Shown piece after piece: positions 1-11,264 of a stretch of 64,000 nucleotides of DNA; the stretch's first letter is position 1, and every line of letters begins with the position of its first letter. The position numbers and the translations under genes are program-made. The notes under the pieces are model-generated. The model made no database searches. It had not been told where the DNA came from and worked only from the letters and a program-made list of their open reading frames with translations. Source of the stretch: Sepiola atlantica (lineage: Eukaryota > Mollusca > Cephalopoda > Sepiida > Sepiolidae). The DNA is taken from assembly GCA_963556195.1 (NCBI GenBank), contig OY744533.1:49838613-49902612 (forward strand), read 5' to 3'.

Positions 1-7
1 TTTTTTC

Positions 8-295
8 AGAATTTTATTCCGATGAAACTCTGTCTTATCGACACACGATAAACAACAATGTCCGCCGAGTAATCGCTTAACTTCGCTAAACTTAGGCGAT
101 TACATGTGGTTTTACGATGGTTTTTCTTCGAAAGGGACTTGCCAGTTGTACTTTGGCTCAATGGTAGGGTAAGTAATATTTATTTACTATCTTTTCAGCA
201 TGATTCCCCCCCCCCTCCTAGAGTTAAGCGATCGCCCCCGTGGTCATTTTTATTTTCGAATTTCGATAAGCTAGCTTTCATCGGAATAAAATTCT
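8..295. mobile_element. Small TIR element (MITE-like)
   Basis: A perfect 20-bp inverted repeat bounds this segment: AGAATTTTATTCCGATGAAA at 8-27 and its complement at 276-295. The interior is non-coding and includes a run of C at about 208-217. The left flank is cut by the window edge, so a target duplication cannot be judged. The superfamily is unknown. Confidence 0.55.
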
Positions 296-540
296 TTAAT
301 AAAAAAACTTTGCAAACAGTTTCAACACATTAAAAGTATACGGGTCGGTAGAAAATTTATTTCCGCACGCGTTTGCTATAAATTGTTTGTTTTATTGTTG
401 TTTACGAGTTCCGACTGTTAAATCATCTGGACCTTTACCCGAGGAGTAATACAAAGAGGTATGCTTGTATTATTCAATGTTCACATTGATTAGCATGGAT
501 ATGAGGTAAATGATGTGACTGGAGTTTAAACAATACTCAC

Positions 541-669
541 GTTTCGTATGATATTCGCATCTTTGTCCAGTGTAACCCGGTTGACAATAGCATTTGTATA
601 GTTTTCCATATCGTCGACATGTGCCGCCATTTCGACAGGTGCCAGGCAAGCAACTAGACCCGACAGAAA
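541..669 (-). CDS. EGF-like exon E12 (C-terminal to the VWA exon)
   Basis: This internal exon of 129 bp is longer than the other EGF exons. The acceptor is ttctattcag just above 669 and the donor is GTGAGT from 540 down; both sides are phase 1. The 43 codons hold a complete EGF module with spacing C-x4-C-x5-C-x8-C-x-C-x8-C (core CRNGGTCRRYGKLYKCYC), plus extra residues at each end (VSVGSS before, EYHTK after). The C2-C3 loop ends in Thr, matching the O-fucose consensus C2-x4-S/T-C3. There is no calcium-binding signature. It is the last exon visible and follows the VWA exon in transcript order. Confidence 0.88.
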
Positions 670-1065
670 CTGAATAGAACGTATAAAGCATAATTTAAGA
701 TTTAAAAGAGATGCTTCAATCAATATTTCAACGAATAAAGAAAGCCTAAATACTGGAACGAACAATGAACAAGAAGAGCATATCTATCCTTAAGATGCGT
801 CCATTCAATATGTGCGTTCAGCTATGATAATTCTAATTTTCACACTGATACGTAATCGACCGACAGACACCACCACCTTTAGAGATGAGGGGACGTGTCA
901 AACAACGTCTTTGAAAACAACTCATTACTTTTGATATAAAAAATTGGTGGTTTTTGTAGAAGAGCCCCGTCACTAAAGGAAGAATGAGTCTTGAAAAATA
1001 GCCCAGAAAGTCATGCACAGTGCGTGCAGGTGCTTTTACCTTACTTTGTGAGTCCTGTCTAGATA
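670..1065. other. Intron segment, paralogous to other EGF-exon flanks
   Basis: The part next to the exon (about 670-800) resembles the 5' flanks of the other EGF exons: stretches like tttaaaagagatnctt and caatatttcaacgaataa, then a taagatg block. The rest shows no gene, and the short open frames here look accidental. Confidence 0.5.
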
Positions 1066-1070
1066 TGCGT

Positions 1071-1806
1071 ATGATTAGGTTAGGTTTAGAGTCCAAGTCT
1101 CCACGGTAAGAGAGAATCTTTGGGTTAGGTTAAGGGTTCACGTCTCCGCGTTGAGATCGATGGTTAGGTGAGGTCTAGGGTCCCCAGAGATCGATGCAAT
1201 AATTTGGGTTAAATTCAGGGTCTAGGTCTCCACGTTAAGAGCTATGCGTAGAGTTAGGTTTAGTGTCCAGGTCTCCGCGTTGAGATCGATGCGTAAGATT
1301 AAGTTAGTTTTGTGGTCCAGGTTTCCACATTGAGAGCGATGTGTAGAGTTAGGTTAGGTTTAGAGTTGAGGTCTCCACGTTGAGAACGTTTCGTAAATTT
1401 AGGTTAAGTTTAGGGTCAAGATTTCTACTTTGAGCGATGCGTAGAGTTAGGTTAAATTTAGGGTTCAGGTCTCCGCGTTCAGAGCGATGCGTAGGGTTAG
1501 GTTGTTACGTTAAAGCCGGATCTTTCGGTTAGTTTAAGTTTAGCGTCCAGGTCTCCGCGTGAAGACCCGTGCGTAGAGTTAGGTTTAGTGTTCAAGTCAC
1601 CGCCATTAGGACGATGCGTTTGGTTAGGTTAGGTTTTATGTCGTGGTTCAAGACTCCGGAGATCGATGCGTAGGGTCAGGTTAAGTCTGGGGTTCAGGTC
1701 TGCGTGTTAAGAGCGGTGCATAGGGTTATGTTATGTTTAGGGTCCAAGTCGCCACGTAGAGAGCAATGTGTTAGTTTAGGTCTCTGCGTTGAAATCGATG
1801 AACCCC
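1071..1806. repeat. Diverged minisatellite rich in GGTTAGGTTTAGGGTC
   Basis: About 13 imperfect units of roughly 50-57 bp follow the pattern gttaggtttagggtccaggt, then ctccgcgttgagatcgatgcgta. Units vary by point changes and small indels, so the array is old. The TTAGG/TTAGGG-like words resemble telomeric repeats but are part of a longer unit. Confidence 0.8.
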
Positions 1807-1809
1807 TCA

Positions 1810-4134
1810 TTTCTCATCGTATAAAATGCAGAATACACGCCACTGTGGAATGCATCGCGGAATTGTGGACAGCTATCTGTGTGAGTTTATGTGGAGGCAG
1901 AAATATAAGACAAACGATATTTTATGCAAATATGTATGGCATGACTGAATTCCATTCTCTTGAGTAAGTAATTAAACTTTTCACTTTACTACTGCCCGCA
2001 TTTTGTCTGTTTTTTTTTTTTTTAGAGGAGTGCGGGTGTATTTTATGGTGGGTCTAATTTGCTTGAAAATAGACTTGTTCAATTTTAGCCTTACATGTTG
2101 TGGTCGGCATTTTTCTACATAAGAGCGCGCTAAAATGTGCCTTCAATTTCGTGTGAAAAAAAACTCTTTATTTTACAATTCTGTCTTAATTCATGTATGC
2201 GTTTAATTTTAATAAAACTTTCAGTAATTATGAAAAATATGATGATCTGAGAAAGAGAAAAAATCTAATTGAACAGTATATTTACAAGTGAGGTTTCAGA
2301 ATCGGAAATTACAGACTATGCTTCAACTAGGAGAGTTATCACACACGCAAGAAACTGAATTTAATTCATAAATACATAAATGCTTATTTCCTTCATAAAT
2401 ACATATTTGTTTACTTAATTCTTTCATAACATAAATACATAGATGTGTACTAATTTCTAAATGCATACATGTCTATCACATTTATGAATACAAACATGTG
2501 TATTTCATTCATAAATACATACTTTTTTATTTAATTCATCAATATATAAATGTTTATAATATTCATTAATGCCCGTTTATTTAATTCATAAATACATGTT
2601 TATTTCATTTATCTAAATGAATAAATGCGGGTTTTTTAATTTATTTATCACTTCGATATTACCATCAAAACGGGTTACTTTTATTTAAATCAATAATGCA
2701 ACATATTAATTTGAAATACTGTATATAGAGTACAGATGAACGATTCAAAGACAGTTCTTTGAATAAGTACTTTTTAAACAGATCATAATAAATTAATGTT
2801 TGGTTTCATTAATTTGTAATTTTAATGTCCTATTTTTACTATACATATATGCAATAGTTTCATCGATATTAACAATAATTACTTAAAGTAATTTAATAAA
2901 ATAAACGAATAAATTACCAAAGAAACTTTCTTAAATTAAACTAACAGCGTTCACCACCAGGCATAAGCGAGAAGAGAAAAGGGATGGAGAGGGTGGCTTG
3001 CTCACTTGCTCTTTCTCCCCCCCTCTCTCTCCCTCCCTTTCTCACACCCTCTCTCTCTTACCCCCTCTTTGTCACTTCCTTTTCTCTCTCACTTCCCCGT
3101 TTAGCGACGCCTATTTTCTTTTTTATGGTTTTCAAATCAAATGATGATTTGATCCTATAGGCAAAACGTTGCGCATTTGTGTTGAAACTTTTCTTTTCGA
3201 CTTGATTGTCAACAAGTTGTCATCTGTTTTTAGATTTTAAGTTTAACAAAACTGCTCCCTTCACACACACACACCATCGCTCAGGCGAATTGATTTTTTC
3301 TTTTGGTTTGATTACGCTTTTATTTAAAAGATTAATAAATTTGTATCAAAATTACCAAAATCTTAATGTTTATTTATTTATACGAATAAATGCGAGAGTT
3401 TTAGTATTGTGTTTACCAGAAAATTATAAATAAAATGTTTATTATTTAAAATACTGGTTTCGAGTATTTTAAGTAGCAAACTTTGCGAAGCGATATCGAT
3501 CTAGAAAAACCAGCTAGTAAATGCATGAATCTTTATTTCATTCATAAATACATTTATGCATATTTTATTAATGAAACTTAAAAAAAACAACTTAATTTTT
3601 TAATTTCTATCATTTTCAAGTTTGTTATAAATCAAATCAAATAAAGTAAAATGTCGTATTTCCTTTTATGGATGTCAAGCGCGAACGCCGACCCCGCGAT
3701 AATATTGTACCGCTTTTTCAAAATGAAATATACTCATCCAAATATTTTGGTTAATGTAGTTTCAGAAAATATATGATTATGGTCTATCTCCCAAACCCCC
3801 AAACTTCGTAAAAAAATAGAAACTAAAACTTTATATATTTATTATTATACTAAAGCTGAGTTAATCAACGTTTTCTTCCTTAAGCTTTTTTATATATATT
3901 TTAATCACACAAAATACATGCTAAAATAATCCTCAGTTCTGGTATTGCGATATGTTTGATAAAAAATCTTCAATTCTAATTGTTCTAATTAGCCACAATT
4001 TGAAATCAAAGCAGTGAGTGACCTATCTCTTAATAATTTTGTGTCTATCGCTCTCACCCTCTCCCTCTCTCACTGTATGTTGTTGGATTCCCCTAATCTA
4101 ATACGGTATCTCACATTCTCGCTTCCGCTACACG
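1810..4134. other. AT-rich intron with low-complexity tracts, no gene seen
   Basis: Holds a degenerate array of ATAAATACATA-type words (about 2360-2640), a pyrimidine-rich tract of CT/CCCT repeats (about 2990-3110) and a stretch ending in ccagctagta near 3510 that resembles the 3' terminus of Helitron-like elements. No exon with EGF or VWA coding potential was found on either strand. Confidence 0.55.
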
Positions 4135-4136
4135 TT

Positions 4137-4167
4137 ATCTCTCTCTCTTTCTCTCTCTCTCTCTATA

Positions 4168-4198
<31 letters not shown>

Positions 4199-4202
4199 TT
4201 CT
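4137..4202. repeat. (CT)n microsatellite
   Basis: Nearly pure CT dinucleotide run with a few T or TAT interruptions. The serine/leucine-rich open frame across it is a by-product of the repeat. Confidence 0.9.
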
Positions 4203-4545
4203 GTCAATTAACTGTTGGAGGTAATAAAGTAAGGAAAGAATAAAAAGATTAAAATATGTCTATTATGAACAAAAGGGAATATGAACACAACTGGTAATTC
4301 TAATTAACCCCTAACTGGAGAGTCAAACAGAGAAATTCAAAGAGATAGCGGTAGAAAGATATAATGAGCAGAAATAGACTAATTTCTGATTTTGTCTTTT
4401 TATCTTTTATATATTTAACTGGCTTTGCAAACTCACCCTTTTTACTTGATTCAAACAATGTAACCCGAGATCAAGCGGTGACCAAACGGGTCATATTTTT
4501 CTAGTATAGATATAAATATGTATGTATGCATGTATGTATACGTAC

Positions 4546-5082
4546 CATGGCATATCCTTCTGGCCAAGACGATTGAAAGCTTCCCCAGTAAAATGTATGG
4601 CGTGTGGTATACATCGGACGGTGCACTGGCTATTGATATCAGTTCCGCTTTATTGGCAGCTGGACCGGCACCAACAGCGTATACTTTGCTTGCTCTCGCC
4701 TTTACCCGCACCGCTGCAGTTGCAGTTGCCTGGGAATTAATAGATTTTGACCCCGTCACCACAATCACCGTAGCCCTTCTTCTGAATCTTCTCAATACTG
4801 CGTATATGTACGATAAGCCGTACGCCGTGTTGGTTGAACCTCCTTTATAGTATTTGGCTAGAGAAGCAATACGTAATATCAAATTGCCTTTGTCTGTGTA
4901 ATTCTTCAGAGGGATTATCTGGTTTATTCTGTTACTGTACGTGTACAATCCTATACCGATCGTCCCGCCGGAGATGTGTAATTTACCGATAATCATCGCG
5001 GTAAAAAATAGGAGCTTTTCAAAGTTTCTCTTGCCGACGACTGATGATTCATCGACCAGGAATAGGATGTTATTTAGACACA
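4546..5082 (-). CDS. von Willebrand factor A (VWA) domain exon
   Basis: This 537-bp exon (179 codons) encodes a whole VWA/Rossmann domain. The acceptor tttttcag abuts 5082 and the donor is GTACGT from 4545 down, phase 1-1. Reading starts in a codon split across the splice site, so the in-frame GTG at the acceptor is not a start. The first beta strand is NNILFLVDESSVVG, the GGSTNTAYGL loop follows mid-domain, and the next strand is ATVIVVTGSKS. Cysteines near the two ends (CLNN and ARRIC) could form the usual domain-closing disulfide. MIDAS is degenerate: the DxSxS motif reads DESSV (fifth position Val), and the aspartate of the usual TDG reads Gly in VVTGSKS. The threonine loop is kept. Metal-dependent ligand binding is therefore doubtful, while a structural adhesive role remains possible. 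Confidence 0.9.
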
Positions 5083-5296
5083 CTGAAAAAATGGAAAGAC
5101 AATCTTTAAGTAAACGATATTAGAATACATACTTAAAATTTAACGTACCTATATGGACACATATAGACTAAAACAATTCGTTACAAAAGTCACTCTGAGT
5201 GAATATAGTGGTTGTGAGTTCAATTCTGCTGACGCAGTTTCAGCGACATTCCTAGGAAAACGATTCAGCTTATTATGTCTTCAACTATGGAAAGCG

Positions 5297-5297
<1 letters not shown>

Positions 5298-5347
<50 letters not shown>
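5298..5347. repeat. (AT)n microsatellite
   Basis: Pure AT dinucleotide run directly outside the left arm of a long palindrome. Confidence 0.95.
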
Positions 5348-5352
<5 letters not shown>

Positions 5353-5378
5353 GCATATATTATATTGTTTTTGAAAAA

Positions 5379-5834
5379 AACATAACAATGTGTAGTGTTA
5401 AAATAAAAAAAATTATTTGAATCTTAGCATTCGAGAATTACAATTCTTCTTGTCAAAGTAGTATTTTTCTTTCTTTCTTCTTCTGTTTCTTCATCTTCCG
5501 ATGGTAATGGACTTTTGGGTCAGAAAATCACGTTATGTCTGCAGGCGAGGTTGCGCACATTTGAATTAGAAAAGGTATTTAGACATATTTTTAAAACCAT
5601 TATTTCGTAATAATGGTTTTAAAAATATGTCTAAATACCTTTTCTAATTCCAATTGGCGTAACCTCGCCTGCAGACATAACGTGATTTTCTGACCCAAAA
5701 GTCCATTACCATCGGACGATGAAGAAAAAGAAGAAAAAAAGAAAAACACTACTTTGACAAGGAGAATTGTATTTCTCGAAAGGTAAGATTCACATAAATT
5801 TTATTTATTTTAACACTACACATTGTTATGGTGT
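5379..5834. repeat. 456-bp near-perfect palindrome (foldback)
   Basis: Two arms of about 226 bp (5379-5604 and 5609-5834) are inverted copies of each other around a 4-nt centre at 5605-5608, with few mismatches and small indels. Matching landmarks are AACATAACAATGTGTAGTG with CACTACACATTGTTATG, and GGTCAGAAAATCACGTTATG with CATAACGTGATTTTCTGACC. A partial third copy of the central part follows at about 5852-5900. There is no coding potential. It is flanked on both sides by (AT)n. It could be a foldback element or a head-to-head duplication, and cruciform formation is likely. Confidence 0.9.
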
Positions 5835-5898
5835 TTTCAAAAAATATATAATACTATTACGAAACAATGGTTTACAAACCATGTCTAAATACCCTTTC

Positions 5899-5901
<3 letters not shown>

Positions 5902-5970
<69 letters not shown>
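5902..5970. repeat. (AT)n microsatellite
   Basis: AT dinucleotide run of about 69 bp on the right side of the palindrome. Confidence 0.95.
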
Positions 5971-5973
<3 letters not shown>

Positions 5974-6309
5974 GTGATTCATAGAAGGCAATACAATGCA
6001 GAGGTGTAACGGATAGACATAAACCGGAGCAAAGTAAGACATATAACGAGTGAACGAGTTGTGTAGTTTCATCCTTTTTTTAATACAATGTTTATTTTAT
6101 TTAAGTCTATTTTATTTATTAATTCACCGCCCGTAAAGTTTATGTTTTCTGAACGATACATAATTCTACCGAGAGGGTTATTCGCCTTTATCACTGACCG
6201 CATCTCCTCCAGCGACCCATATTACTTCGGCTTCAACGCTACTTATATACATTAATTCCTACAAATATAGACAACACATATTTTACATACACACAACACA
6301 CATATAAAC

Positions 6310-7230
6310 AAATAACAGGACAGCCTATGGGGTCCAGCGTCTCGATACTGATCGCCATCGCGTTCATGAATAAATTTGAACGCTATGCCCTCAACTCCTG
6401 TCACACCACCATTTTCTTCACATAATACGTGGACGACATTCTCATTCTGTCACCATCCCAGGAGGGGGGGGCAACACAATCTTTAACACATTCAAAAACA
6501 CCGATTCACACATATAATTCACAATTGAAGACCCCGACACTTCTGGATCCTTGCCACTTCTGGATTTCAGCTTTAACATCTCCGAAGAAGGGTACATAAC
6601 TACTAAATTCTACAGAAAGCCCACCTGTAAAGATATATTCATACATTCCAGATCGGTCCTCCCTTGTAAGGCTAAAATAGGCTATGCTAGGAACGAGTAA
6701 ACCGCATCCATAATAAATACAACAAAGAAGCTGGAAAAAACACCTACACCAAGAAATTCCAGCAAATAATGGAGACTAATGGATACCCCATACACACCAT
6801 TGAACACCTCGAGAAACACCGAAAACTGTAAGCGACACACTCTTTCCAACATTTGCTCCCTAGAGGCTGCCGCACTATAACGACAGGATCACCACAGCTA
6901 TCCGCAAAGCAGTACGTAAAGAGAATATCAACATTCAGTTAACACACACCAGGCTACCACTGCGGCAACAATTAACAAGACGCAACACCAATTACAACAA
7001 TACAGCTTGCACCCTAGCGAACAGCCCCATGAACACCACATGCAAATGCCACCGCAGACAAAGTGTATATCGCATACAGTGGACCACATGCTACAAATTC
7101 TACATCGGTAGTACGTTGAGGCCCCTACATATTAGAGCTAAAGAACAGTTAAAAACACGCACCTCTTCATTCCACAAACAAATCCACGCATGCAACATCA
7201 CCAACAAATCAATCAAGATAGATTGAGAGA
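6310..7230 (+). mobile_element. Penelope-like element fragment (RT + GIY-YIG endonuclease), degenerate
   Basis: A conceptual translation with interruptions gives TGQPMGSSVSILIAIAFMNK (RT finger/palm boundary), then after a stop YVDDILILSPS (the catalytic YVDD box), then the LDFSFNISEEGYITTKFYRKP region. From 7029 an intact frame carries VYRIQWTTCYKFYIGSTLRP, a GIY-YIG nuclease core as found C-terminal to RT in Penelope-like elements. N-terminal RT motifs are missing, and stops and frameshifts are present, so it is a dead 5'-truncated copy. It sits in the intron between E11 and the VWA exon. Confidence 0.8.
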
Positions 7231-7475
7231 AACGTCGGCAACAAAAAGAAATCGATACTGATAGCAAAATTGCACCCCAAAATTAACCACCGACTCAAAT
7301 TAGGGTAATTATTTCTAGTCTGATACATACAGTTTAACATCTTAATTCTTTGTGTGTTGATTTTAATCTTTACTTTTTATTTAACCCTAAATAAATACTT
7401 AAAGCTACAAATGCTTATGAGAAAATATTAGCCTTATAATTAAGGCTGAACAACAAAATATCACTCTATAGTAAT
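7231..7475. other. AT-rich spacer, probably 3' remainder of the Penelope-like copy
   Basis: No coding potential. It lies directly downstream of the GIY-YIG frame and may be element 3' UTR, but no terminal repeat was identified. Confidence 0.35.
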
Positions 7476-8853
7476 AACAAGCCGCGCGTGCGTGGTCACC
7501 CTCTGTATGTAACTCGATGTGGCGAGTGTAAAATACAATAAATTTGGGCAATTTGGGACATTTTTTTACCCCCCTTTGACCCCATGAAACCTAAATCAAA
7601 AACAAAAAAATGTTCTTTTTATTTCTTTCCTCGCTGTTCGTTTTAAATTCATCTGTCGATGGTAATATTAGTATGTTAATTTAATTTTTTTGATTATGTA
7701 TGTCCTATAACTTATTTTATTTAATTTTATCTTATTTATTAATTCATCGCCCGTATTTACTTTGAGTTAACTAGCTCGTTTATATTTTCTGGACGATGGA
7801 AGGGAGGTTATTCTGCCGAGAGGGTTATTCGCCTTTATTAGTTGGGTCTGTTTAAGTTTCTAGCAATGGTTTCATATACGTTTGTTAATTCAGTTATTTT
7901 CTAATTGCTTATTCAATGTTGAGTTAAATATAATTATTATTATTCATACTGAATAATGAATAATGAATAATGTTATAGAGTGATATTCTCCCCGGGCGTT
8001 GTTTCAGCGTTTAATAATCCGTTAATTCCTTATTTATTTTGTGTTCTTATTCGGCATTCAATGTCGAGTAACTATTACTGTTATAACGTGAAAACTCTCG
8101 CCAAGGTTATCTCAATATTTATTAGCTATTAATGTCTTATTTTATTTTAAAAAATGTTATTTCTTTTTTTTTCGGCATTCAATGTCGAGTAAGTATTTAT
8201 CTTATGTTTTTATATCAATTATTGGTCCCCCGATTTATAAAATCGGGGAACCTATGTTTTGAAGCATTTCCGTCCGTCCGTCCGGATTTTTCTCCGCAAC
8301 CATCCATTGAATTTTTCTGAAATTTTGCATGAAGTTGTAACTTTGGTCAGGTTAGAAAGTGACATTCTCCGATTTTTGAAAAACAATCTGGTTAGCCCCC
8401 CCCCCCCCGGGGGTCAAAAGGCCCCGAAATGGCAAAAAAATTATATTTTTTGCCCCATAACTTTTCATCCATCCATTCAATTTCTCTGAAACTTGGCCAA
8501 AATGTGGAGGCAATTGTTCCTAATAGAAAATAAGTATCGCTGACCTTGGAAAAATCTGGTTCGCACGCCCAGGGGTTCAAAACCCCTCTAAAATGGCACA
8601 AAGTGACCCTTTTCACCCATAACGTTTTATCCATGCATTCAATTTTCTGAAACTTGGCCAAAATGTAGAGGCAATTGTTCTGGATATAAAATGAGCATCC
8701 TTGACCTCAGAAAAATTCTTGTTCGCGCCCCAGGAGGTCAAAGGGGGGGGGGTAAAAAAATGCCCAAATGCCCCAAATTGCCCAAATTTATTGCATTTTA
8801 CACTCGTCACATCGAGTCACATACAGAGGGGGACCACGCATGCGCGGCTTGTT
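7476..8853. mobile_element. Long-TIR non-autonomous element, about 1.4 kb
   Basis: Terminal inverted repeats of about 95-100 bp: 7476-7570 begins AACAAGCCGCGCGTGCGTGG and runs to the poly-C region, and 8752-8853 is its diverged complement ending GCATGCGCGGCTTGTT. Shared words inside the TIRs include CTCTGTATGT, ACTCGATGTG and AATAAATTTGGGCAATTTGG. The interior has no transposase and holds AT-rich sequence plus a partly triplicated block (8300-8740). No clear target duplication was seen. The superfamily is unknown. Confidence 0.75.
8300..8740. repeat. Internal tandem repeat of about 163 bp inside the long-TIR element
   Basis: The block around CTGAAACTTGGCCAAAATG then GGAGGCAATTGTTC occurs at about 8467-8520 and again at about 8629-8683, with a more diverged copy at about 8300-8345. 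G or C homopolymer runs punctuate the units. Confidence 0.7.
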
Positions 8854-9479
8854 CAATTTTTAAAAGGGTAAGTTTTTAATTAAAACCTTAGTTTTTTGCA
8901 TTAATTTTGTAATTTATAAATTACAACATATGCGCAAAATAAAATAACAATGCAGGGTTCACCTATTATTAAAAAATTATTTAAAAGATACAAAATTGAA
9001 AACTGAGTTATTATTCACGAAATAAAATCTATTCGCATTTCTTAAATTAATATTTTTGTACAAAAAACATTTTTATATTTCCTCAGACAGAATAGGATTA
9101 AAATTAAATGAAAAATTGTCTGAATTAAAACTGAGATTAGAAATACGTTTGTTCATTCGTTTTCCTCCATAAAACAAAACAGAAATCCCGTCATAATGAA
9201 ATCATAATAATTATCGGGACTCATGGACGTTTCGCAAGAAGTCCTTTCATTTATAGATATATACAGCACAATTTTTGTTCACAGTTACATGTTAAAGCTT
9301 ATAAACATATTGATTATTTAAAACACATTTTAATAAATCTATGACTCCTTCAAATGTGCGTGAATAAAAACAACAATTAAACAAGATTATAAATAAAACA
9401 AGGAGAAATACAACGATGTATGCTTGTACATGAGAATTTAAAGTAACAAGAATAAGAGTAAGGCTGCAATATGCTGAAT
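8854..9479. other. Intron copy of the shared duplicon, no gene seen
   Basis: Contains blocks also seen near 19850-20150 and 27050-27240, including cagacagaataggattaaaatt and aaactgagattagaaatacg, followed by a copy of the tcaaatgtgcgtgaataaaac block near 9350. An EGF exon would be expected shortly below such a block in a complete unit, but none is present. Confidence 0.5.
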
Positions 9480-10092
9480 CCAGATATCTCAAAGTGGCGA
9501 CGGCTGGAATTCAGACAAGATCAGGCAGGAATTGGAGCGTTGAAGGGGTGTTGCGAGTGGTGGAAGAAAGGCTTAGGCATAAGGTTATATTAGAGTTACG
9601 TCCCCCTTCTCCAAATCAACGATGCCAAAGGAAAAGAAAGACGACAACTCATCCAGAATGAAGTGCGAGCGAGCACAGAAGAAGCGTGTTACTATGCAAT
9701 GTTCAGTCGTGGTCAGCAAGGAGGCTGGACGAAATTGGAGGACGTCGAAAGGTAAAGAATTATCTGGTCAGAGTGGTTGCGGTCAGATTTCAACGAGTTT
9801 CGCTTTCTCATTCAGTCGGTGTATTATGTCCTGCCGAGCTCAACCAACCTGCACATATGGTGTAAGAGCGAGACCGAAAATTGCAAACTATGTGGAAACA
9901 AAGGATCTTTACAGCACATCCTAAGCAGTTGCTCCAAAGCTTTGAATGATGGTCGGTACCGTTGGCGACACGATCAGATCTTAGAAGCAATCGCCAACGA
10001 GGTGACAAAAGCAGTTAGGGCTAACAAACATCAGCCTGAGAAGACATGGAGCCTGATCAAGTTCGTCCAGGCTGGAGTCAAGATACCAAAAC

Positions 10093-10158
<66 letters not shown>

Positions 10159-10445
10159 TCCACCGATGACTGGAATTTGACAGTGGACATGATGAAGACC
10201 CAACTAAAATTCCCTATGGACATAGCAATAAAAACGCTAAGACCCGACCTGTATTGCATTCGAAATAGAAAACAAAGCAATGCATAATCTGGGAAATGTC
10301 GAGACAATGGATTGAAGATCCACTACGACCCTATGGAAGTTGGTTGCAGAGCTTTTGCGGGTCAGTCGCTATGCAAAGCACTAACAAAAATAGGTAGAGT
10401 AGGAGCAGTGAAGGCCCGTGCTTTAAAGGACATAACGAATAAGTG
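9480..10445 (+). mobile_element. C-terminal fragment of a restriction-like-endonuclease LINE (R2/R4-type), degenerate
   Basis: The conceptual frame at 9777-10080 reads NLHIWCKSETENCKLCGNKG, then LQHILSSCSKAL, then GRYRWRHDQILEAIANEV: a CCHC-type knuckle followed by the helix typical of C-terminal regions of R2/R4-like LINEs. Further on, DWNLTVDMM, KTLRPDLY and MEVGCRAFAGQSLCKAL match the nuclease-like tail, with the middle part deleted. A (GA)n run breaks the frame at 10093-10155. Family assignment is from memory of the motif pattern. Confidence 0.65.
10093..10155. repeat. (GA)n microsatellite
   Basis: Pure GA run of about 63 bp inserted in the LINE fragment. The RERERE and SLSLSL frames across it are repeat artefacts. 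Confidence 0.95.
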
Positions 10446-10514
10446 CTAACGGCGTCCAAATGGATTTGGCTAAAAAGATCAGAACCCTGGAAAAGAATTG
10501 ACTAACATTATGTT

Positions 10515-10870
10515 TTTTTTTTAATTTTTATCAATCACGGTTACATGTTTATTTATTTATTTATTTTTTAAGCGATACATCGAACTGTTCAGTTATAGTA
10601 TGCGTTTAATCGAATTGGCAGATTTGTATTGTATTAATGTACTTGCCTTAGTTTTGTTTTTAGCGACAAGGAAGTTTCGTGTTAAAATTAATAATTTGTC
10701 AATCCAATATGGCGATTGTAATGCGTTTCGAACTTTTTCATCAATCACGATGACATGTTCATTTATTTATTTATTTTTTTTTTCAGCGGCATGTCGAACT
10801 GTTCATTGTATAAAATTGACAATCCTCACGTGTGCGTTTAATCTAGGATGTGTATTGTTTTAATCTAATG
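10515..10870. repeat. Imperfect direct duplication, period about 210 bp
   Basis: Two diverged copies share TATCAATCACGGTTACATG-like starts, an ATTTATTTATTTATT run, CATCGAACTGTTCA-type sequence and TGCGTTTAATC. They begin at about 10528 and 10738. Function unknown. Confidence 0.6.
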
Positions 10871-11264
10871 ATTTATTTATGTTAATTCGTGATATATTTA
10901 AGTGCGAGTTTGGAACAGTTTCTTTGTTCGTCACGAAGATCGTTCCGAGTTCATACCTAACTAATAAAACATTTTACATAGATAGGTTTCATTAAGTAAT
11001 GGGATCGGTTTGGCTAACAACTAACTTTAAGATTGTTCCCTATGCCTTGGATAATTTAGATTAATTAGGTAGTTAAAAGGGGATGGAGACGAAAAAAGAA
11101 AAGAAAACCAACTTATCCGAATGCAAACCCATGAAAAAGGAAGTAGACCCAAGTAAGAGAGAGGGAAGGCATTCTATTGGAGCGGGAAGAGAAGGAATAG
11201 TTCTCATTGGCTGATTATAACAGGACATATTTGTTCCTTCAAATGCAAGTGAACAAAACAATAA

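Noticed and set aside
4518..4850. Plus-strand frame opposite the VWA exon
   Set aside because: It is a shadow of the VWA coding frame; the minus strand has domain homology and splice sites.
5081..5083. GTG at the VWA exon start as a translation start
   Set aside because: It spans a strong tttttcag acceptor. The phase matches all other exons, so the codon is split by an intron.
9981..10307. Ser-Leu or Arg-Glu repeat proteins
   Set aside because: They are artefacts of the (GA)n run inside a LINE fragment.
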